Assembly: GCA_963853835.1 (NCBI GenBank)
Contig: OY970835.1
Coordinates: 37,584,047 to 37,648,046, forward strand
Direction: 5' to 3'
Source: Calendula officinalis
Lineage: Eukaryota; Streptophyta; Magnoliopsida; Asterales; Asteraceae
DNA length: 64,000 nucleotides
The position numbers and the translations under genes are program-made. This document shows, one piece after another, positions 21,147-30,911 of the stretch (the first letter of the stretch is position 1; every line of letters begins with the position of its first letter). The notes under the pieces are model-generated. The model ran no database searches and had not been told where the DNA came from. It saw only the letters and a program-made list of their open reading frames with translations.

Positions 21147-24100
21147 AGCATTCAGATCCCAGAAAAAGGAAGAACATGGCATATTGATAGTGGATGCTCA
21201 AGGCACATGACTGGAAATCTGCAAATTCTTAAAGATTTCAAGTTATTTGATGGAGGATATGTGGCATTTGGTGAGAATCCCCAGGGAGGTAAGATTACAG
21301 GTAAAGGTACTGTTACTAATGGAAAAATTACCTTTGATGATGTATTTTATGTAGCTGAACTAAAATACAATCTTGTCAGTGTGTCTCAAGTTTGTGATAA
21401 AAAGAACAAGATTCTGTTCACAGACATTGAGTGCATCATTCTTTCTCCTGATTTTATTTTAGATGAAAAATATGTTGTTTTAAGAACTCCAAGGAGAAAC
21501 AATGTGTATTGCCTGGATATAGGGGGAGAACTCATCTCTACAAATGAGGTCAACTGTTTTATATCCAAGGCAAACACCACTGAATCAGAACTTTGGCACA
21601 GAAGGATGTGTCACACAAATTTTAAAAACATGAATAATTTAGTAAAAAGAAATCTAGTCATTGGACTACCTCAAAAACAATTCATGTGTGATCATCACTG
21701 TGTTGCATGCCTAAAAGGTAAACAACACAAGACTTCTCATAAGTCCAAAACTGTGAACTCTATTTCTGTTCCTTTACAGCTCTTACATATGGACCTTTTT
21801 GGACCTACAAATGTAATGAGTATTGGAAAGAAACAATATTGTCTTGTTATTACTGATGACTTTTCCAGATATACATGGGTTTTCTTTCTCAGGACAAAGG
21901 ATGAAACAAGTGAACTCATAAAGAACTTAATTGTCAAACTGGAAAACACATCTGATCAAAAAGTGAAAGCCATAAGATGTGATAATGGCACAGAATTTAA
22001 AAATACTAACTTAATTAACTTTTGTGATCTTAAAGGTATTGACAGACAATACAGCTCACCTAGAACTCCACAACAAAATGGTGTAGCTGAAAGAAGGAAT
22101 AGAACCATCATTGAAGCAGCAAGATCAATGCTTGCAGACTCAAAATTACCAATTACTTTTTGGGCAGAAGCTGTTAATACTGCTTGTTATGTTCAAAACA
22201 GAGTATTAATAGTGAAGCCACATTTTAAAACACCATATGAACTTTTTAATAAAAGAAAACCTTCTATAAGTTTCTTAAAATCATTTGGCTGTCCTTGTAC
22301 TATTCTGATTACAAGAGAACAAATTGGTAAGTTTGACTGCAAAGCTGATGATGGAATCTTTGTGGGATACTCTACTCAAAGCAAATCATACAGAGTATTC
22401 AACAAAAGACTAAGGATAATTGAAGAAAGCATCAATGTATCCTTTAATGAAAATGTACCTAATGAACAAGGAAATGGTCCAGATTGGCTATTTGACATAG
22501 ACAATCTAACCAAATCCTTTAATTCTAATATGAATTTCAATGCAGGTAATTCAAATTGTCTTAATCAAAAAGAAGGAACATCATCTGTTTATACTGGTCA
22601 AGAAAAGATGAGATACATAGTTGTTGATACTGCTCCCATAGTTAATACTGATGTCAGTAAGAACTCAAATATTGAAAGCCGTAGTAACTCTGAGAATGAG
22701 GTCAGTAGTAATTCCAATACTACTGGTACCAGTAATAGTACTGAAAATACTACTGGTCCCAACTATAACCTAGATTCTCAAGATACTACTGATACCAGTA
22801 ACAACTTCAATACTACTGATCTCAATGAAGATGATAGCAGTAGTAACTCTGACCAAGATAATGATGAACCAAATACTAATGACAATGAAGGATCTCAAGA
22901 AGAACAACTACCTGAGGCAAATGAGTCCAACCTTGAAAATCAACTAGTGGTTGATAAAGCTACAACAACAAGGACTCAAAAGAACCATCCATTAGACCTT
23001 GTTCTAAGTGATGTTAACTCACCACTTCAAACAAGAAGCAAATTAAACAAAAGTCTAACTGCAAATATGTGTAATATAAGTTTAATTGCTAATGAATGTA
23101 TGTATGAATGCTTTCTGTCTCAGGATGAACCAAAGAAGATTCAACAAGCAATGAAGGACTCAAACTGGATTGAGGCAATGCAAGAAGAACTCCTTCAATT
23201 CAAGTTACAAGCTGTTTGGACACTTGTACCTCTACCCAAAGGAAAAAGAGCCATTGGAACAAGATGGATCTTTAGAAACAAGAAAGATGAAAGAGGGATA
23301 GTGATCAAGAATAAAGCCAGACTTGTAGCCCAAGGATACACTCAAGAAGAAGGTATAGACTATGATGAAGTATATGCTCCTGTTGCCAGAATTGAAGCAA
23401 TAAGAATATTCTTAGCATATGCTTCATTCAAAAGGTTTAAAGTCTATCAAATGGATGTGAAGAGTGCTTTCCTGTATGGGAAGATTGAAGAAGAAGTTTA
23501 TGTTTGCCAACCTCCAGGATTTGAAGATCCAAAACATGGTGATTATGTGTTTAAATTGGATAAAGCTCTATATGGCCTACATCAGGCACCAAGAGCATGG
23601 TATGACACACTATCATCATACTTATTAAAGAACAATTTCAAAAGAGGAGCCATTGATAAAACTCTATTCACAAAGAAAGTCAAAAATGATATCCTACTTG
23701 TACAAATCTATGTAGATGATATCATCTTTGGTTCAACCAATGATACACTGTGCAAAGAATTTGAAGAGCTGATGCAGATTAAATTCAAGATGAGCTCCAT
23801 GGGTCCAATGAACTTCTTCCTTGGACTCCAAGTCAGTCAAAGAACTGATGGTATTTTGATAAATCAATCAAAATATGTCAAAGATATCTTGGAAAAGTTT
23901 GACTTGAAAGACAGCAAAAGTGCTAGTACTCCAATGGAAACACACAAACACCTACATCCTGATGTTGAGGGGGAGGATGTAGATGAACACTTATATAGAT
24001 CAATGATAGGATCTTTGATGTACTTAACTGCATCAAGACCTGACATTATGTATAGTGTTTGTGTGTGTGCAAGATATCAAGCAAGACCCAAAGAACTACA

Positions 24101-24653
24101 CTTACAAGCAGTTAAAAGAATATTCAGATACTTGAAAGGCAAACCATCACTAGGTCTATGGTATCCACATGACTCACCCTTTGAACTAATAGCCTATACA
24201 GATAGTGATTATGGAGGTGAATGTCAAGATAGAAAATCCACTACTGGTGGATGTCAATTCTTTGGATCAAGACTGGTGTCATGGCAATGTAAGAAGCAAA
24301 CAAATGTATCAACATCTACTGCTGAAGCAGAATATGTAGCTGCATCTGCTTGCTGTGCTCAAGTACTATGGATTCAAAATCAACTTCTAGACTTTGGTAT
24401 CTCTATCCTTAAAACTCCTATTTTTATTGATAATCAAAGTGCTATTAGTATTGTGAATAATCCAGTAAAACATTCAAAAACTAAACACATTGAAATAAGA
24501 TTTCACTTTATAAGAGATTGTAATGAAAAGAAATTAATCAAAGTAGTTAAAATCCATACTGATGATCAATTAGCTGATCTTTTTACAAAAGCATTTGATG
24601 TAGGAAGATTCAACTTCTTGGTTAGCAGTATTGGAATGATTTTAATAACTTAA
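21141..24653 (+). CDS. pol: Pol of element B (protease, integrase, reverse transcriptase, RNase H)
   Basis: 1170 aa from the GTG at 21141; there is no ATG, and a spliced entry at 21147 is possible. Protease: DSG at 16-18. Integrase zinc finger: H153, H158, C187, C190. Integrase core: D218, D281 and E317, a D-x62-D-x35-E arrangement. A variable Asn/Ser/Thr-rich linker (about 450-600) carries NTTG/DTTD motifs encoded by ACTACTG words. Reverse transcriptase: about 690-930 with D772 and YVDD at 857-860. RNase H: D1021, E1062, D1097, then the usual copia C-terminus. All key residues are present. It copies element RNA to DNA and integrates it. Confidence 0.96.
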   Translation: MQSIQIPEKGRTWHIDSGCSRHMTGNLQILKDFKLFDGGYVAFGENPQGGKITGKGTVTNGKITFDDVFYVAELKYNLVSVSQVCDKKNKILFTDIECIILSPDFILDEKYVVLRTPRRNNVYCLDIGGELISTNEVNCFISKANTTESELWHRRMCHTNFKNMNNLVKRNLVIGLPQKQFMCDHHCVACLKGKQHKTSHKSKTVNSISVPLQLLHMDLFGPTNVMSIGKKQYCLVITDDFSRYTWVFFLRTKDETSELIKNLIVKLENTSDQKVKAIRCDNGTEFKNTNLINFCDLKGIDRQYSSPRTPQQNGVAERRNRTIIEAARSMLADSKLPITFWAEAVNTACYVQNRVLIVKPHFKTPYELFNKRKPSISFLKSFGCPCTILITREQIGKFDCKADDGIFVGYSTQSKSYRVFNKRLRIIEESINVSFNENVPNEQGNGPDWLFDIDNLTKSFNSNMNFNAGNSNCLNQKEGTSSVYTGQEKMRYIVVDTAPIVNTDVSKNSNIESRSNSENEVSSNSNTTGTSNSTENTTGPNYNLDSQDTTDTSNNFNTTDLNEDDSSSNSDQDNDEPNTNDNEGSQEEQLPEANESNLENQLVVDKATTTRTQKNHPLDLVLSDVNSPLQTRSKLNKSLTANMCNISLIANECMYECFLSQDEPKKIQQAMKDSNWIEAMQEELLQFKLQAVWTLVPLPKGKRAIGTRWIFRNKKDERGIVIKNKARLVAQGYTQEEGIDYDEVYAPVARIEAIRIFLAYASFKRFKVYQMDVKSAFLYGKIEEEVYVCQPPGFEDPKHGDYVFKLDKALYGLHQAPRAWYDTLSSYLLKNNFKRGAIDKTLFTKKVKNDILLVQIYVDDIIFGSTNDTLCKEFEELMQIKFKMSSMGPMNFFLGLQVSQRTDGILINQSKYVKDILEKFDLKDSKSASTPMETHKHLHPDVEGEDVDEHLYRSMIGSLMYLTASRPDIMYSVCVCARYQARPKELHLQAVKRIFRYLKGKPSLGLWYPHDSPFELIAYTDSDYGGECQDRKSTTGGCQFFGSRLVSWQCKKQTNVSTSTAEAEYVAASACCAQVLWIQNQLLDFGISILKTPIFIDNQSAISIVNNPVKHSKTKHIEIRFHFIRDCNEKKLIKVVKIHTDDQLADLFTKAFDVGRFNFLVSSIGMILIT

Positions 24654-25199
24654 AATCTCTCTTAAAATCATGTGTAAATTTAGTGTTATAAAATATTTTT
24701 CTTAAGTGTTTTACTACTGGTATTGCTGTACTACTGGTGTGAAAGTGTATGCACAAAATACTACTGATAGTTCATTACTACTGATGTATTTTAGGTTTAC
24801 ATGGATACTACTGGTAAGTCAGTACTACTGGTATTCACATATACTACTGGTCTTGTGTGGTAATGGTTACTACTGATGTCTATAATTACTACTGATGTCA
24901 AAATCCTTAGTCATTACTGATGTTAGTAGATACTACTGACGTTTTACTACTGATATCTTATTTACTACTGGTCTTTCATAAACACAATTACCAAACTAAC
25001 CCCCATGAAAATAACCGTTATGTTATGATTCGAAGGCTATTTTCGTAGTTTTGCAGGTTTAATCGAAAGATATAAAAGGCGGCAGATGATTAATTTAGCA
25101 TTATCTTCACTTCGATTCTCTAAACACCTTTCGATAAACCCTAGTTTACGATCAAAAACTCTTCATCACTAACAAAATTCTTGCAAAAACTCAAAAACA
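24654..25199 (+). promoter_or_regulatory. Pol-ORF3 spacer of element B: ACTACTG cluster, TATA box, telo-box
   Basis: Twelve ACTACTG motifs counted between 24710 and 24975, all on the plus strand. Then TATAAAAGGC at 25071-25080, a CT-rich leader, AAACCCTA at 25136-25143 and the ORF3 ATG at 25200. The TATA-to-ATG distance is about 120 nt. An acceptor-like TTTTGCAG ends at about 25057. These look like the promoter and leader of an ordinary plant gene. Confidence 0.55.
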
Positions 25200-28100
25200 A
25201 TGGCAACTTTACAAACTCTCGATGTGCAAACCGATCTCAAATACTCAGAATTTCACAACATGGTTGCATTTTTAAAAAATCCCGACGGAACAAAAGATTT
25301 CCGTCCAATCGTAAAATTCTTGAGAAATTCGTATATACAGTTTGCCTTAACTGTAAAGCCGAAGGCATATCAACAGCACTTGGTGGATTTCTGGACCAAT
25401 GCTGAGCGAACAGAAGGAACCACATCATCAATGATAAAATCGAAAGTAGATGGAAAGTACATCACTGTATCTGAACAATCAATCAGACATCATCTACAAC
25501 TTCATGATGATTCAGGTATGTATACTCTTCCTAAGGAATACATTGCTGATACTTTAAATAAAATGGGGTATGAAGGCAGACTTAATATTGTAACTTTTCA
25601 AAAAGGCCTTCTATCCCCACAATGGAAATTTCTGGTTCATACCATTCAGCATTGTATTTCTCCTAAAAGAAGTACTTGGAATGAGTTTAACAAGGCAATA
25701 GCATCTGCTGTTGTATGTTTATGCACAGACCAAGTATTCAATTTTTCTAATATGATTTTTGATGGTATGTTGGGAAATCTTAGTTCTTCTAAATTTTTAA
25801 TGTATCCCAGATTTCTACAACATATCATAAACTGTGAATTACAAAACTTGTCAACTCCTAAAAACATTTTTGTATTACCTGAGTTGAACAAGAAAGTTTT
25901 CTCAAACATGAGAAAACAATTTAAATTTTCAGGGAAGGAAACCCCTTTGTTTCCAAACATGATCAAAGATCAACCCAATATTGGAGAAGGTTCAACCATT
26001 GCTACAACCCAAGTTGAACCTCAACCCACTCCATCACCCCCAAATACAGCCCAAACACCACCCCATATAGCCACTCAATCACCAACCCAAACAGAAGTCC
26101 TGAATGTGTCCCAGGAACTTGATATAAATCTGCAGAGTGCTACTCTTCACTCTGTAGAAGACCTACCAGACAAAACCAAAAATATATCCACAATTTATCA
26201 TAGAAAGAAAATTTCTTCAAAGGACACCAGGGGACAAATCGAGTCACACCCCAGGCTCAAAGAGTTGTCCTCCAAGGAGGAGAGAGGACATGAGGGGAGG
26301 GCTTTCACTACTGATGCCCCAAAGGTGGGTGCACAGGACAGTGAAAACATTATTAGGACCCAAACCTCGGCAACTTTGAGTGATGACTCTTTTGAGGAAT
26401 TACTCAAAGGACCCCGGTGCCAAGAAACCACAAGGGGGGGCATCTCTGCTTCTTCTAGGAAGAAGAGAATGTCTAAAAGACCCAATGAATCACCAAGCAG
26501 TGATGAGGGCAGATCTGTGGAATTGATGGAAAGGAAGGAAAACCTTAAAACCAATGTACCTGTTAGTAAGCCCGATGATCTTGCTAGATGGAGTGAGGGC
26601 AGTATTAAAATCCAACAATTGACGGCTAAAGTGGATTCCTTGGAATCCACTGTACAAGATTGTCTTTATTACCAAACAAATCAAGGAAAAACTATGGCTG
26701 CTATGAAAAGAAATGTAAATATCATCAACAAAAGAATGAGACAATATGAACTTAGGCTTCATCAACAATCAAAGCTTATCAGAAAATTGAAAAAGAAGAT
26801 TGATGATAGTGAGGCTCCTCCAGTTGAGCTCACTAAGGGGGAGAAGGATAACATACAGACAATGATTGATGAATCTATTGCAGCAGCAGCTTCCTCCCTC
26901 TTGAATTTAAAAGAAACAGAAGTTGATGAAGGCCCAGAGATGATGATTACAGAAGATGAGCCAATTACTACTGCTACAATGGAAGAACAAGTTGAAACAG
27001 AGATACCAGTAGTAACTCCTACTACTGATGATATAGCAGTAGTAAGTCAAGAAGAGGAATTAACTGAACTAAACACTACTGATGCCCTATCAGTAGTAAC
27101 TCCTGAAATAACACCAGTAGTAACTACTCTGGTTACTACTGATGAGGAAGAACTACAATTTCCTGAACTCATTGATGCTAGGAGACATGTCATCATTACC
27201 AAACCACCAACACCTGATCAACCACTTATCATACCTGACATTGATGATAATGTGAATTGGTTTGAGGTTGATGAATGCTCACTTCCTCCACATCCAAAAA
27301 TACTTCAACAAAATGAAATTAGATCATTTTCTCCCTCTGTTATAATAAGAGAAGTTCCAGACATGAAGTATATTTCACCTCCACCTACAGCACATATTGG
27401 AAAGGGTAAAGAAGTATATGATGAAGATTACCCTAACAGAGCTCTTGGTCATTACATGGTAAACAAGATTAATCTGGTAAGAGCTGATAAACAAGATAAA
27501 TGGAAGGTGAAGGATAAAAGATATTGGGAGAAAGTAGCTAAATATCAAGCTCTTGAAAAGAAGAAAAATCAAAGAGAAATTCCTGTTAAATTACCTATTC
27601 AAGTTAAAGATGTTCAGATAGAAGCCCAAGAAGCAGAGTTCAAAAGGCTTAGAAAAGTAGAAGAAGAACATCTAAATTGTCTTGAAGATCTTGTAGCAGA
27701 ATGCAAAAGAACAAAAGGTGATTTACCAGATGATATATTTGAACAAAAGTCTCTTATGATAGACTTTCTAAAGACAAAAGGTCACAGTGCAAAATCTTTT
27801 GGAAGAATGAAGATGACAACCATAATTGAAAAATACTGTACTGCAAAAAGGAAAGATTTAATTGAACAAGAGGCTGAAGAAGAAAAGAAATTGAAATCAG
27901 CAAAAACCTTAATCCCAATAAGTCCAAATTTAATTAAAGATAATAGTGTGTATACTATTGGTGAATCCTCATCTGCTCAGACAAAGAAAAGAAAGAATGA
28001 AGCTCAAGAACAAAGTTTTCAAAAGAAAGCAAAACAAGAAAAAATTATACCTGTTCTTGAAGTACCTGTTGCTCCACTTCAAAATAATCCAATACTAAAC

Positions 28101-28634
28101 TGGAAAGTCTTGCCCAATAATGTTCTATTAGTTGTAAGGGAAGACAAAATCATTCAAAAGTTTACTGGATGGTTACCTTTGATCAGATCCTGTACAAGAA
28201 GTGATGTGATTAAACTTCTGATCATTGGAAAACCAAGAATGTCAAAGAAATCTTGGAAAGAATCTGGAGCTGGATATTTAACAAGAATGATTGATGCAGC
28301 TTTTTATCCAGATAACTATCCAAAGTTATTTACAAATCCAGAAAATGTGTATGCATGGAATGTTCTTCCAACTTGCAATATGTATTTCTTTGAAAGATCA
28401 AGTAAAAATTGTGAGTTGTACTTATATGAAAGAGAATATCCTCACTCAGAAAAGGAAATGTATCAGATATTCATCAACACTCTAATGAAGCCCTTTGATG
28501 CAGTTATGTTCCAAAATAAATTGAATTACTTTACCAAGAAGAACAGCAAATACATAATTGAACAAAGACTTCAACAAAATCAAAGAACATTAGAAAGAAG
28601 AAAGAAAGAAGAAGAAGAACAGAAGAAAACTTGA
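25200..28634 (+). CDS. Third (post-pol) ORF of element B, function unknown
   Basis: An intact 1144-aa protein in strong start context (AACAATGGC). Seen: a globular N-terminal region (1 to about 235), a Pro/Thr/Gln linker (about 255-310), a basic GC-rich segment (about 330-480), a coiled coil (about 485-550), an acidic Thr/Val-rich region (about 570-690), a Lys-rich middle, a compact C-terminal domain (about 950-1090, with TGWLPLIRSC) and a charged terminal helix. There is no signal peptide and no hydrophobic membrane segment. Known: long extra ORFs after pol occur in Sirevirus elements and are often called envelope-like. Nothing here supports a membrane role. DNA/RNA binding or counter-silencing are open possibilities, not shown. 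Confidence 0.85.
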   Translation: MATLQTLDVQTDLKYSEFHNMVAFLKNPDGTKDFRPIVKFLRNSYIQFALTVKPKAYQQHLVDFWTNAERTEGTTSSMIKSKVDGKYITVSEQSIRHHLQLHDDSGMYTLPKEYIADTLNKMGYEGRLNIVTFQKGLLSPQWKFLVHTIQHCISPKRSTWNEFNKAIASAVVCLCTDQVFNFSNMIFDGMLGNLSSSKFLMYPRFLQHIINCELQNLSTPKNIFVLPELNKKVFSNMRKQFKFSGKETPLFPNMIKDQPNIGEGSTIATTQVEPQPTPSPPNTAQTPPHIATQSPTQTEVLNVSQELDINLQSATLHSVEDLPDKTKNISTIYHRKKISSKDTRGQIESHPRLKELSSKEERGHEGRAFTTDAPKVGAQDSENIIRTQTSATLSDDSFEELLKGPRCQETTRGGISASSRKKRMSKRPNESPSSDEGRSVELMERKENLKTNVPVSKPDDLARWSEGSIKIQQLTAKVDSLESTVQDCLYYQTNQGKTMAAMKRNVNIINKRMRQYELRLHQQSKLIRKLKKKIDDSEAPPVELTKGEKDNIQTMIDESIAAAASSLLNLKETEVDEGPEMMITEDEPITTATMEEQVETEIPVVTPTTDDIAVVSQEEELTELNTTDALSVVTPEITPVVTTLVTTDEEELQFPELIDARRHVIITKPPTPDQPLIIPDIDDNVNWFEVDECSLPPHPKILQQNEIRSFSPSVIIREVPDMKYISPPPTAHIGKGKEVYDEDYPNRALGHYMVNKINLVRADKQDKWKVKDKRYWEKVAKYQALEKKKNQREIPVKLPIQVKDVQIEAQEAEFKRLRKVEEEHLNCLEDLVAECKRTKGDLPDDIFEQKSLMIDFLKTKGHSAKSFGRMKMTTIIEKYCTAKRKDLIEQEAEEEKKLKSAKTLIPISPNLIKDNSVYTIGESSSAQTKKRKNEAQEQSFQKKAKQEKIIPVLEVPVAPLQNNPILNWKVLPNNVLLVVREDKIIQKFTGWLPLIRSCTRSDVIKLLIIGKPRMSKKSWKESGAGYLTRMIDAAFYPDNYPKLFTNPENVYAWNVLPTCNMYFFERSSKNCELYLYEREYPHSEKEMYQIFINTLMKPFDAVMFQNKLNYFTKKNSKYIIEQRLQQNQRTLERRKKEEEEQKKT

Positions 28635-28670
28635 TTGATTAAAGGATAATCAATAAGTTTAGGGGGAGAT

Positions 28671-29287
28671 TGTTAGAGCAAATCACAGATCAACTTAGTA
28701 CTGATGCTGCAGTTAGTGATAATTATGTTTATTACTGATGGGGCAGAAACATTTACTACTGATGAAGTTGATGCTGGTGTTCTCTATAACTTAGTTACTA
28801 CTGATCATACAAAGATTGAAGATACTACTGATCATTGTAGTTACTACTGACGATGATTATGGACTTACTACTGATCACCAAGTTTACTACTGATGGTACT
28901 TATTTACTACTGGTGATTGGTTTTACTACTGATACGCGTTTATGGAACATATCAAGTCCGAGATCTTCGCAGAGATAGTTATAGAATGTAAATCAATGTA
29001 TATCGTTTATAATTAGATGTAAATCGTATCCTAGAATAACTAGGGTAAATAGTTTAGCTTCAAGGACTATTATATATAGTTCCTTACGAATTGTAAACGT
29101 ACGTGTGTATTGTTAACTTAATAATATACATTGAAGCTTTTTGTGAAACTGTGTTCTTAATATTTCTCATATTGTTCATACAGTTCATTGTTCTTAATTA
29201 TTGATATAGTGTTGATCCGCTGCAACTTCTATCATCAATTAGATCTAAGGTGTTTATTAACTTGTCTATAGTTAATCGATCCTGACA
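28671..29287 (+). repeat. 3' LTR of element B
   Basis: 617 bp, appearing identical to 17854-18470, preceded by the polypurine tract TTTAGGGGGAGA at about 28658-28669. Ends CCTGACA. Confidence 0.95.
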
Positions 29288-29292
29288 TTACT

Positions 29293-29735
29293 ACTGACGT
29301 TGATTATGGACTTACTACTGATCACCAAGTATACTACTGATGTTACTTATTTACTACTGGTGATTGCAGTTACTACTGATACGCGTTTTTGGAAGATATC
29401 AAGTCCGAGATCTTCGTATAGATAGTTATAGAATGTAAATCAATGTATATTATTATTATTCGATGTAAATCAAGTCCTAGAATAACTAGGGTAAATAGTT
29501 TAGCTTCAAGGACTATTATAAGTATGTTCCTTACGAATTGTAAACGTACGTGTGTATTGTTAACTCAATAATATACATTGAAGCTTTTTGTGAAACTGTG
29601 TTCTTAATATTCTTGTTTATTGTTCATACAGTTCATTGTTCTTAATTATTGATATAGTGTTGATCCGCTGCAACTTCTATCATCAATTAGATCTAAGGTG
29701 TTTATTAACTTGTCTATAGTTAATCGATCCTGACA
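29293..29735 (+). repeat. 3' LTR of element A, right piece
   Basis: Continues the A LTR exactly where it was broken at 17853. I see one difference from the 5' LTR (ggactaTtata versus ggactaCtata). It ends CCTGACA at 29735, followed by the A target duplication CTCTG (29736-29740). The second TTACT copy of the B duplication is at 29288-29292. Confidence 0.95.
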
Positions 29736-29740
29736 CTCTG

Positions 29741-30527
29741 ACGATGGGATGCTGAGAGAGAATGAAAAAAACGAAGATGGTGTTTGGTGAGGAAAAATAC
29801 AATGTCGAAGAGAAATAAATAAGGTAAGTGAGAATGAAATGAGATAGATAAAAGAGGAAATAGGAAAAAGGAGTGAGAATACAAGTTTTTGCAAAAAAAT
29901 ATGGATGGCATGTTATGTGAATTTGTGGACAAGCTTAGATACCTACTGGCTAATGCTACTGTGTGTAAGGTGAGTGGTATAAAAAAAGATTAGGTGGATG
30001 ATGATAGTTATTTTTCTTTTGAACGGGAAATCTTAATCTACTTTTAAATTCCACCTATATCCATTATGGGATTTAAACATCTGATCTTAAGGAGGGGATA
30101 AACACATTTACCGCTAGGCCATTAACCATTTGATGGATGATGATAATTATTGTAAGAGCATCAAATGCTCTCATAAATACCTTAATTAAAGAATTTAATA
30201 CATCTGCAAATAAACAACTCTTATTATTATATAAAATTCTTTATAAGTCGTTTGTATATTACCGGAGCGTTACAGATCAGATTATTTATTTATATTGTTT
30301 TTGTATATTCGAATACGGAATAACCAAACATACATGCTTGCAGCAGTACTGGTAGCGGTGGTTCACTGATAGGAAAACATAACCAAATTAGAAAGCAATT
30401 TGTTCTGTTTGAAATGAAATCAAACAAAAGCTAGTAGAATGAAATTAAAAGTGGATTGTGAAGAAATAGTTTCTTAGATCATGATATTTGAATTTCAATA
30501 TGAAAGAAATAGGTTACAACATAATCT
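29741..30527. other. Intergenic flank of element A
   Basis: AT-rich sequence with no supported gene. About 30010-30125 holds a dispersed-repeat fragment (ATGGGATTTAAACATCTGATC) similar in wording to fragments at about 59930-59980 and 60345-60375. Confidence 0.4.
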
Positions 30528-30573
30528 TAACAAATAATGTTTTAACACGTTGTTAACCATATTCAATAATATA

Positions 30574-30841
30574 CTCCCTCCGTCCCACAAAAAACTACCT
30601 ATTTCACTCTATATTTTTGTCCCAGAAAAAACTTTTCATTTCTCATATTTGATTGGCTCCACACAATAAAAAACTATTAGTATTACTAAAGACCTCACCA
30701 CTAATATCTACTAACTATTTTTTCTCTCTCCAATCCAACCTTATATTTTAATCAAAAGTATTATCAATGACCCCACCACTAACTATCACCTAAAAACTTG
30801 TGCAAAAGTCAAATGAGAAGTCTTTTGTGGGACGGATGGAG
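30574..30841. mobile_element. Stowaway MITE, CTCCCTCCGTCCCAC type
   Basis: 268 bp with inverted ends CTCCCTCCGTCCCACAAAA and CTCCATCCGTCCCACAAAA (as complement), flanked by TA (30572-30573 and 30842-30843). No ORF. Confidence 0.85.
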
Positions 30842-30911
30842 TATATTATTTTATATACTAACTTTTAACAAATAATGTTTTAACATTTTGTTAACCATCT
30901 TCAATCATATA

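Larger units (their letters stand above)
17854..29287 (+). mobile_element. LTR retrotransposon B, structurally complete and nested in A
   Basis: An 11,434-bp Ty1/copia element with target duplication TTACT (17849-17853 and 29288-29292). Its LTRs (17854-18470 and 28671-29287) are both 617 bp and I find no difference between them. Gag, pol and the third ORF are all open. It is the younger of the two because it lies inside A's 3' LTR. It is either recently transposed or still competent; intact frames and identical LTRs are necessary but not sufficient for activity. Same family as A, but its LTR differs in the first 200 bp. Confidence 0.96.
6861..29735 (+). mobile_element. LTR retrotransposon A (Ty1/copia, Sirevirus/SIRE-like), split by nested element B
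   Basis: Order: 5' LTR 6861-7477, primer site 7480-7491, gag 7566-10133, pol about 10148-13660, spacer 13661-14209, third ORF 14210-17647, polypurine tract about 17668-17679, and a 3' LTR in two pieces (17680-17853 and 29293-29735). The target duplication CTCTG flanks it. Without B and one TTACT copy the element is about 11.4 kb and its 3' LTR is 617 bp, the same as the 5' LTR. I see two differences between its LTRs, so it is young. Pol and the third ORF each carry one nonsense codon, so A is not autonomous. The domain order protease-integrase-RT-RNase H places it in Ty1/copia; the great length and post-pol ORF fit the Sirevirus lineage. Confidence 0.95.
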
